From: Roseiarcus sp963770275
Lineage (GTDB): Bacteria > Pseudomonadota > Alphaproteobacteria > Rhizobiales > Beijerinckiaceae
Length of the DNA: 64,000 bases
Direction: 5' to 3'
Assembly: GCA_963770275.1 (NCBI GenBank)
Contig: CAVYPD010000028.1
Span: forward strand, 16,492 to 80,491
Within the stretch, counting starts at the first letter, position 1. The number at the start of each line of letters is the position of its first letter. The notes beneath the pieces are model-generated. The model searched no databases and was not told the origin of the DNA. It saw only the letters and a list, made by a program, of their open reading frames with translations. Below are positions 57,350 through 64,000 of the stretch, piece after piece. The position numbers and the translations under genes are program-made.

Positions 57350-59294
57350 ATCTTTCCCCCTGAGCCCGATCCGGGCGATGAAACTGTCGACATCATCGTT
57401 TGTGTGGCCGACGCGCCGGCTGATGTACGTAGGTGTTTGGACAGCATCGTAGCTAAGACCTTGCATCCTTACCGCGTTGTTCTGGTCGACGATGGCTCAG
57501 ACTCGTCGACCGACGGGCTAATTTCAACTTTCGTCGGGGCTCATAACGTGACCGTTGTGCACCATGAGCATGCGAGAGTTCCTAACGTAGCCGCAACCGC
57601 TGGATTGGGCGCGAGCTCGGCCCCCTTCGCCGTTTGCCTAACCAGCGACACCGAGGTTACGGAAGGTTGGCTCGACCGGCTCCTGGACTACATGCGCCGT
57701 GACCCGACTACCGCCGTTGTTGCCCCTCTTAGCAATACGGCTTCGGCGCAATTTACCTGCTCTCCCCCTATACCCGTTGCGGTTGCGAATGAACTCGTTG
57801 ACCAGACGGCCCGCCTAATTGCAATCGGAGCGCCGCAACGCGGCGCTCAAGTGCGCTTCATGAGCGCCCATTGTATGTTGATCCGTCGACACGCGATCGA
57901 ACATGTCGGCTTTTTTTTTGAGAGGGCGATCTGGCGCAAGTTTCGAAGAGGAAAATAATTTCCGCATTCGCGTGAGAAGGAAAGGGGTCCGATTGCTTGT
58001 GGCGGACGACGTATATGTTTTCCGCCATCAATCACGCTACAATGATAAGCGGCAAAAGTTGGTAGCGCACGCGTACAACACTAATGCGGCAAAGTACTCG
58101 CATACCGTCGATATCCAGCCCGTCATAAACGTACGTCAGGAAAGCCTTCAGCTTCTTCGTACGCTGCAACGCGTTCAAGTCAGCCAAAGCCGTGCCGCTT
58201 TAACCGCGAGGGCGAAAAGCCAGTATCAAACGCGCCGCATCGCCTTTCTCTTATCGATCCCTGATACCGATGAATGCGAGAATGCAATCAGTCAGGAAAT
58301 AAGGGCGATGCGACTTTTCGGCGTCGATCCTTGGATCATCAGTCGCAGCGATCACCGGCGACGCTTCGAGATGGAATACAGGGGTATCGATATCCCCGTG
58401 ATCTACTGCGATGGCGATGTGTCCGGCAAAGCGCAGACTTTGTTGTCGGCGCGAGGCATTTTGGTCGACGCGATCGTGGCCACCAGTTGCGAGACCTTCG
58501 GTTGGTTGCCCGACGTCCAGTGTGCCGCCAAGTTTGGTTATTACGTTCAAGACCTTGAGACTTGGATGTTCGCGGATGATAAGGCTTCGTTCGATCGTGC
58601 GGCGCTGTCCTACTTTACCCGGCCAGAGGTTGCTCGCGTGACGAGTGAGAGCTGGATCCGCGACGAGATCGTGGCGGCTGGCGGCTATGAGCCGATCGTT
58701 ATTGGGCCGAGTGTCGACATCGACCTGTTCTATCCGCGACGCGACGACGAGTTCGACCCGAAGAGACCGCCGCACATCGTCGCTAAGGTGCGTCCAGACG
58801 CCAGACGAAAAGGTCCCGACCGGACACTGCGCGTTCTGCGCCGCCTCAAGGATACATTCAAAGACGCTGTAGCGATCACCTGCTTCGCCGGCTCCGTGGG
58901 CGATATATCCACGCTTGGGGTACCGCTGGACGGAATACGAGTTCTCGGAACACTCGCGCCGGGCGAAGTTGCTGATTTGCTCGGCCAAACGGACATTTTT
59001 CTCGATTTTTCGGATTGGCAGGCGACGGGCTTGACGGCGTTAGAGGCCATGGCCAGCGGCGCCGCCGTCGTTATGCCACGAGAGGGTGGAGCTTCGGAAT
59101 TCTGCCGTCACGGAATAAATGGGCTTGTCGTCGACAGCCGCGACGAGGACGCCCGTTTCGAGGTTACTCATAGACTGGTGGTGGATGCGGAATTGCGTTT
59201 GACGGTTCGCCGCGCCGGCATGGAAACGGCCATGACGCTCACGCCGGACGGGGCCGCTCTCAAGCTCTTGGAAGCTTTGTGGGGTGCTGAGTGA
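57350..59294 (+). CDS. GT2-GT4 two-domain glycosyltransferase, unusual start, one frame break near 57910
   Basis: About 645 aa, a diverged copy of the GT2-GT4 half of the preceding protein. The GT2 domain begins VDIIVCVADAPADVRRCLDS, with VVLVDDGSDSSTDGL and LTSDTEVTEGWLDRLLDYMR. A run of nine T at about 57908 shifts the frame before FEEENNFRIRVRRKGVRLLV. The GT4 domain has GYYVQDLETWMFADDKASFD, AKVRPDARRKGPDRTLRVLR and MASGAAVVMPREGGASEFCR. The frame has no ATG, GTG or TTG before the GT2 fold starts. AGGAGG at 57338-57343 is followed 6 nt later by ATC (57350), so I take that as the probable start, or a miscalled ATG. Confidence 0.75.
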
Positions 59295-60548
59295 TAGGGC
59301 TGCATCTCATTCCTGAGACGCCGCCCGATGGCCCGCCCTGGGCATGTGCGGAAATTCGTCTTCTCCGTCCGTATCGTCACAGCTCGCTCGCCAATCGGCT
59401 CAGAGTGACGGTCGGCCGCTCGCTTGCAGGCGAAAGGCCTCATGTCGTCGTCTTGCAGCGCGGCGGACCAATAGGCTCGAAACTCTCCGAGATCACTGAA
59501 CTCTGCGCAGCGATCAAGGCCGTCGGCGCAAAGATCGTTTACGACCTCGATGACGACTTGCTCGCCCGGCATTCGAGCGCGGCGGTCGAGCGGGGTCTCG
59601 AAGACATGCGGCCGAGAGTGAGATTCCTCTTGCGGGAAGCCGATGCAGTGATCGTGTCCAATTCTGTGCTCGCCGATCGCCTTCAACAGCGCGCGGCCCA
59701 CGTCGCGATTTGGAGAAACGCGCTCGACGAGGCCCTTATTCCGCCATTGGCGGACGCGCCGCACAATGCCGACCTGGGCTACTTCGGCACGACCTCCCAT
59801 CTCCAGGACCTTATGGCGGTGATCAACTCGCTCGCGACCGCCGCCGTGCGAGTTAGCGAGAGGCCCAGTTTCGAACTCTGTGGGATTTCTGACGATCCGC
59901 GCATCGCCGGTCTGCTCGCCCGCCGGTTCGACGTCCGGCAGCGGCCGCTCGAGGCCGCAATATACGCGCTTTCACGCCATGTTAGCCACCGAGGCGCGTT
60001 GGGCCGTAGGCCTTGCTCCGCTCCTGCCAGGCGAGTTCAATGACGCGAAGTCGGACATCAAAGTCCTGGACTATGCCGCAGCGGGCATTCCAGTCGTCGT
60101 TTCGGACGCCTGCGCTTACCAACATCTGGACGCGACAAGAGTTGTTGTGCGTGCGTCGATCGCCGAATTCGGAAACGCCGTCTTCGCTTTACTTCGCGAC
60201 GAAGATCGGCGGCGTGAAATGGCGGCGGCGGCGTACCGGGATTTGCTGGAGAACCGCGTGCTCGCGAAAAGAGCGCCGGAGTTGCTCCCGATTCTGCAGC
60301 GGTGTCCTAGACCGAGCGCCCTTACGGAATGGGTCGAACTATTGCGAATAGCGAAATTATGTTGGAGCGCTCAAGAAATCATCGAACACCCACCCAGCTG
60401 GACGCCAAAAAACCTGGACGCCTTCTGTCATTGGGCGGTTGAGTTCAAGGCTTTGCAAGGTACAAACGGGCATGCTTCTGTTTGTGATCGGCGCTTTGGT
60501 CGTCACATGATGCGATCGGCGTTGACGAAAGGTAAGCCTTCGGCGTAG
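59291..60548 (+). CDS. GT4-like glycosyltransferase, one frame break near 59980
   Basis: About 415 aa; the start overlaps the previous stop (GTGA-type). Segments: HVVVLQRGGPIGSKLSEITE, IVYDLDDDLLARHSSAAVER (the Y-D-x-D-D motif of this group), LREADAVIVSNSVLADRLQQ, ADLGYFGTTSHLQDLMAVIN and, after a break near 59980, GLAPLLPGEFNDAKSDIKVL and DYAAAGIPVVVSDACAYQHL, the sugar-nucleotide binding part. The last 70 residues (after about 60370) look less conserved. It is third in a run of co-directional glycosyltransferases. Confidence 0.8.
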
Positions 60549-60629
60549 GCCGCCTGGACGAGAGGCGCTGTAGGGCGATAATGCGCGAAGAGTGGCACGA
60601 GGATAGTGCCGATCTTGGCGCGATCCAGT

Positions 60630-60923
60630 GAACAGGCCGGGGCGGAGCACTTCATTAACGCCGGCTACAAGGAAGGCCGAACGACCACTTTCGACGGCCT
60701 CGCCTACATTGCGGATAACACAGACCTGATGAATGCATTCGGCGCCGACAACGACGCAGGCGCAGCGCACTACATCACCAACGGCCATTCCGAGGGCCGG
60801 AGCACCACGTTCAACGTGAGCGGGTACGAGTCCGCGCATCCCGATCTGATTGGGAAGTTCAGCTCGAACGACGCCTTCCTCACGGACTATATCGACACCT
60901 ACAAAGCACCGGGAAGCTTTTGA
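60630..60923 (+). pseudogene. Detached copy of the repeat protein's 3' end
   Basis: Encodes EQAGAEHFINAGYKEGRTTT, FDGLAYIADNTDLMNAFGAD, HYITNGHSEGRSTTFN and YESAHPDLIGKFSSNDAFLT, ending S-F-stop. This is nearly the same as the last 100 residues of the repeat protein at 51150-51451, although here the frame break present in the first copy is absent. No start codon or ribosome site fits, and the N-terminal domains are missing. Similarity continues past the stop into the flank (GGGCTTTCAGG in both). Confidence 0.8.
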
Positions 60924-61719
60924 CATAGCAAGCTTTGGAGTGGTGCTGGCCAGCAAGATTGATGCTGACCAGGTACGTTCTCCCGAGGAGCGTCGTCAGG
61001 ATTTAGGGATCGGCCCCGGGCTTTCAGGCCGTGCGCTTCCGCGTCGCTTGATCGTGGGTGAGCCCACTCGTAACTTACATCTGTGAAGCGCAAGACTCTT
61101 TTTTCGCCTGCCGGACTGGCCTCGAATAACGGGATGCCTTTGTGCACTTGCAGCTAGGCGTGACGTGCGTTGGCTCCTCCTTCGGCGCTATCGGGCGTCA
61201 AAGCGCTTGCTCGCATCTCGAGCGGCTTACTCGCCCAAGGGGCGATCGACCGTGCGGTCGACTCGAACTCACCCGCCAACTTCAAGGGCGTGAAATGCAG
61301 GCGCTTCCATCGTCTTTTGAATTGTTGTCGACTACGATAATTTCATCGACTGGTTCTCCGCGGCGCGAAGACGCTCTAAAAGCTTCGATAAATTCGGGGT
61401 TGCTACGGCGGAATGGCCGCCGCGACCGACATGTCCGAGAAAATACCCTTTCCCTCCTCGGCGCCTCTCGTTAAGGCCCGCACGACAGTGAAAAGTCCGA
61501 CGTAACGCACCAAATCAGCTCGGATGATGAACTCACCTACTTTCCGGCGCCTATATCGCCGCGACCGCATCCGGCCTTGGTTGAAATCGCGCCTACCCGT
61601 CTATACAAGGCGCCAATATGATCGATTTCGAAGAGCCCCATAATTATATAGTTTGCTCCCTTTAACCATGATGGATAGCCGTTCGCATTCCGAATGCGCC
61701 TGTAAAACCGGAAAGTTTA
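60924..61719. other. Non-coding stretch with decayed fragments
   Basis: About 800 bp. Its start resembles the sequence after 51451. On the minus strand a short piece (EFIEAFRASSRRGEPVDEII, VVDNNSKDDG, about 61290-61400) recalls the start of a GT2 glycosyltransferase, in a frame that breaks on both sides. The last 100 bp become AT-rich (61640-61700) and probably hold the promoter for rfbF. Confidence 0.45.
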
Positions 61720-62499
61720 ATGAAAGCGGTCATTCTGGCCGGCGGGCTTCGGCACGCGTCTTTCCGAGGAAACCGATGTCAAGCCCAAGCCGATGGTCGA
61801 GATCGGCGGCAAGCCGATTCTCTGGCATATCATGAAGATCTACATCGCCCACGGCGTCAACGACTTCGTCATCTGCCTCGGCTACAAGGGCTACGTCATC
61901 AAGGAATATTTCGCCAATTATTTCCTTGCACATGTCGGACGTCACGTTCGACATGACAAGACAATAGCATGGAGGTCCACCACGCCGACTGCCGAGCCGT
62001 GGCGGGTCACGCTGGTCGACACCGGCGAGAAGACGATGATCGGCGGCCGCATCAAGCGGATCCTTCCCTATCTCGGCGACGACAAGGAATTCTGCCTGAC
62101 CTATGGCGACGGCGTCGGCGACGTCGACATCACGCGCAGGCGATCGACTTCCATCGACAAGGAGGGCCGCCTCGCGACCGTCACCGCAGGCAGCCGCCCG
62201 GCCGCTTCGGCGCGCTCGAGCATCAAGGGCACTCGCGTCACCGGCTTTCACGAAAAGCCGCGTCGGCGACGGCGGCTGGATCAACGGCGGCTTTTTCGTG
62301 CTCGACCCGAAGGTCGGCGACTACATCGAGGGCGACGCGACGGTCTGGGAGCGCGAGCCGATGGAACGGCTGGCCGCCGAGGACCAGCTTCAGCGTTTAT
62401 TTCCACAACGGCTTCTGGCAGCCGATGGACACGCTGCGCGACAAGCGTCATCTCGAAGACCTGTGGGCCTCCGGCAAGGCGCCGTGGAAGGTCTGGTAA
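61720..62499 (+). CDS. rfbF: Glucose-1-phosphate cytidylyltransferase, several frame breaks
   Basis: About 257 aa once indels are bridged. The N-terminus MKAVILAGG changes frame at an extra G (about 61747) to FGTRLSEETDVKPKPMVEIG, the nucleotide-binding signature of RfbF. It continues KPILWHIMKIYIAHGVNDFV, GYKGYVIKEYFANYFL, VTLVDTGEKTMIGGRIKRIL and FCLTYGDGVGDVDI. Later frames give GGWINGGFFVLDPKVGDYI and VYFHNGFWQPMDTLRDKRHL, ending APWKVW. It makes CDP-glucose for 3,6-dideoxy or branched sugars. At least four indels are needed. The following SDR gene starts 13 bp downstream. Confidence 0.8.
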
Positions 62500-62511
62500 G
62501 GAGCGGCAGCA

Positions 62512-63599
62512 GTGCGGATTCTGATCACCGGCAACATGGGCTATGTCGGGCCCGTCGTGGCGCGCCATCCTGCGCGCGCACCTCGCCGACGCTGAGTCCT
62601 GCATCGGCTTCGACAGCGGCTTCTTCGCGCATTGCCTGACCGATGCGAGCGTCTTGCCGGAGCGTTGCTCGACGCGCAGCGTTTCGGCGACGTCCGCGAG
62701 TTCCCGCCCGAGCTGCTGGACGGCGTCGACGCCGTCGTGCATCTGGCCGCGATTTCGAACGATCCGATGGGCAACGGTTCGAGGCGGTGACCGACGCCAT
62801 CAACCAGCGCCAGCGTCGCCTCGCGAAGGCTGGCCGCGGAGCGCCGGCGTCAAGAACTTCGTCTTCGCCTCGAGCTGCAGCGTCTATGGCGTGCGCCGAG
62901 GGCGGCGCGCGGACGGAGACCGACCCGCTCAATCCGCTGACCGCCTATGCGCGCTCGAAGATCGGCACCGAGAACGGCGCTTGCGCCAGCTTGCCTCGGC
63001 GAGATGACGTGCACGTCGCTGCGTTTCGCGACCGCCTGCGGCATGTCCGACCGGCTGCGGCTCGATCTCGTGCTCAACGATTTCGTCGCCTGCGCGATCG
63101 CCGTCGGGCGAGATCACCGTGCTGAGCGACGGCACGCCGTGGCGGCCGCTGATCGACGTGCGCGACATGGCGCGCGCGATCGAATGGGCGATCGTTCGCA
63201 GGCCGGAGAACGGCGGCCGGTTTCTCGCCGTCAATGCGGGCCGCGACGAGTGCAATTATCAGGTGAGCGATCTGGCCGATGCGGTGGCGCGGCAGGTGCC
63301 CGGCACCAAGGTCTCGATCAACACCAACGCCGCCGCCCGACAAGCGCTCCTACAAGGTCGACTTCAGCCTGTTCAAGTCGCTCGCGCCGGCGCACATCCC
63401 GCAGGTCACGCTTGACCAGTCGATCCGGCGCTTGCGCGAGGGCCTGAGTAGCATGGCCTTCGCCGACAAGGACTTCCGCAACTCGCCCTACATGCGACTG
63501 AAGACGCTCGAACGTCACATGGCGGCCGGTCGGCTAGGTCCCGACCTGCGCTGGTTCCGTGGCCAGCGGGCAGCGTCGTTTGAGGGGCCGATTCCGTGA
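62512..63599 (+). CDS. NAD-dependent epimerase/dehydratase (SDR), several frame breaks
   Basis: About 355 aa from GTG 62512 (AAGGAG upstream). RILITGNMGYVGPVVARH supplies the Gly-rich NAD site. After breaks: VDAVVHLAAISNDPMGN, NFVFASSCSVYGV (catalytic Ser), LNPLTAYARSKIGTEN (Tyr and Lys), then SDGTPWRPLIDVRDMARAIE, GGRFLAVNAGRDECNYQVSD and an end MAAGRLGPDLRWFRGQ. It acts on a nucleotide-activated sugar, most likely the CDP-sugar from rfbF, but the exact reaction (dehydratase, epimerase or reductase) is not resolved. The stop overlaps the rfbC start. Confidence 0.78.
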
Positions 63600-64000
63600 A
63601 ATTCCAGGAGACGCCGCTTCAGGGCGCCTATCTGATCGAACTCGAGCGACGCGGCGACGACCGCGGCTTCTTCGCGCGGTTCTTCTGCGAAAAGGAATTC
63701 GGCGCGGCGGGGCTCGAAACCCGCTTCGTGCAGGTCAACAACTCGCTGACTGGCGCCAAGGGCACCTTGCGCGGCCTGCACTATCAATTGCCGCCAGCAG
63801 CGGAGGTGAAGGTCGTCCGCGCCATCAAGGGCGCGCTGTGGGACGTGATCGTCGACCTGCGCGCCGGGTCGCCGACTTATCTCAAGTGGTTCGGCGCTGA
63901 GCTCAACGAGGACAACCGGCCGATGATGTACGTGCCCCGCGGGTTTGGGCACGGTTTCGTGACACTGACCGACAACGTCGAGGCGCTCACCGAATGCGTG
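63596..64000 (+). CDS. rfbC: dTDP-4-dehydrorhamnose 3,5-epimerase family, 3' end outside window
   Basis: 135 codons present, starting at GTG 63596 within the previous stop (GTGA). A cupin-fold epimerase: GAYLIELERRGDDRGFFARF, LETRFVQVNNSLTGAKGTLR, the catalytic-His motif GLHYQLPPAAEVKVVRAIKG, ALWDVIVDLRAGSPTYLKWF and MMYVPRGFGHGFVTLTDNVE. In clusters with rfbF these enzymes may act on CDP-linked sugars instead of dTDP-sugars. The sequence is uninterrupted to the window end. Confidence 0.9.
   Translation, partial: MKFQETPLQGAYLIELERRGDDRGFFARFFCEKEFGAAGLETRFVQVNNSLTGAKGTLRGLHYQLPPAAEVKVVRAIKGALWDVIVDLRAGSPTYLKWFGAELNEDNRPMMYVPRGFGHGFVTLTDNVEALTECV

Noticed and set aside
61142..61474. Plus-strand open frame of 110 codons
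   Set aside because: No recognisable motif or ribosome site; the opposite strand shows fragments that look more protein-like, so the region is treated as decayed.
1..64000. tRNA, rRNA, prophage or conjugation genes
   Set aside because: I looked for tRNA-like cloverleaf ends, rRNA stretches, integrases and phage or transfer genes and saw none; a dedicated tRNA scan would be needed to exclude a tRNA fully.

Overview
The window looks like a chromosomal segment of a GC-rich alphaproteobacterium, most likely a member of Rhizobiales/Hyphomicrobiales and plausibly methylotrophic or methanotroph-related. The reasons are the divergent crotonyl-CoA carboxylase/reductase and ethylmalonyl-CoA mutase genes, the alphaproteobacterial α2-macroglobulin/PBP1C pair, small proteins of rhizobial type, and REP-like palindromes of the kind seen in that order. 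I cannot place it to genus. Many otherwise well-conserved genes are split between reading frames by single-base indels (lactate permease, α2-macroglobulin, pbpC, msrB, dipZ, msrA, ecm, rfbF and others), while rplS, priA, gor, rpiA, ccr, gmd and fcl are intact. The simplest explanation is uncorrected indel error in a long-read or metagenome assembly, so most split genes are annotated here as one gene with a frame break, not as pseudogenes.

Layout. 0-5.1 kb: a branched-chain-amino-acid-type ABC importer with two tandem, nearly identical binding proteins, then an L-lactate permease. 6.9-15.9 kb: cell-envelope genes (exported protease-like protein, α2-macroglobulin with thioester, PBP1C). 15.9-22.3 kb: two α/β hydrolases, a thiolase and a FadB-type enzyme (fatty-acid β-oxidation), with a DUF559 nuclease gene boxed between two REP-like palindromes. 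22.5-25.9 kb: a periplasmic methionine-sulfoxide repair set (msrB, dipZ with a Met-rich linker, msrA). 26.0-28.9 kb: a STAND ATPase (DUF4062-like, NB-ARC, TPR) facing msrA. 29.5-33.6 kb: a hydrolase, a lower-GC LuxR/LuxI quorum-sensing pair and an IS110 element. 33.7-44.1 kb: housekeeping genes (rplS, priA, gor, rpiA), a patch of small conserved genes and a MarR/NmrA pair with a tandem palindromic operator. 42.8-46.8 kb: ethylmalonyl-CoA pathway genes.

46.9-64 kb is a surface-polysaccharide region. gmd and fcl make GDP-L-fucose. They are followed by a secreted-looking protein made of GloVer-type repeats and 40-residue repeats, then an island of glycosyltransferases (a RgpF remnant, a methyltransferase-GT2-GT4 fusion, a second GT2-GT4 protein and a GT4-like protein). 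The island is bracketed by a second copy of the repeat protein's 3' end. It ends with nucleotide-sugar genes (rfbF, an SDR enzyme, rfbC) running off the window. The most promising places for something undescribed are the DUF559/palindrome cassette, the Met-rich DipZ operon and the bracketed glycosyltransferase island with its repeat protein.
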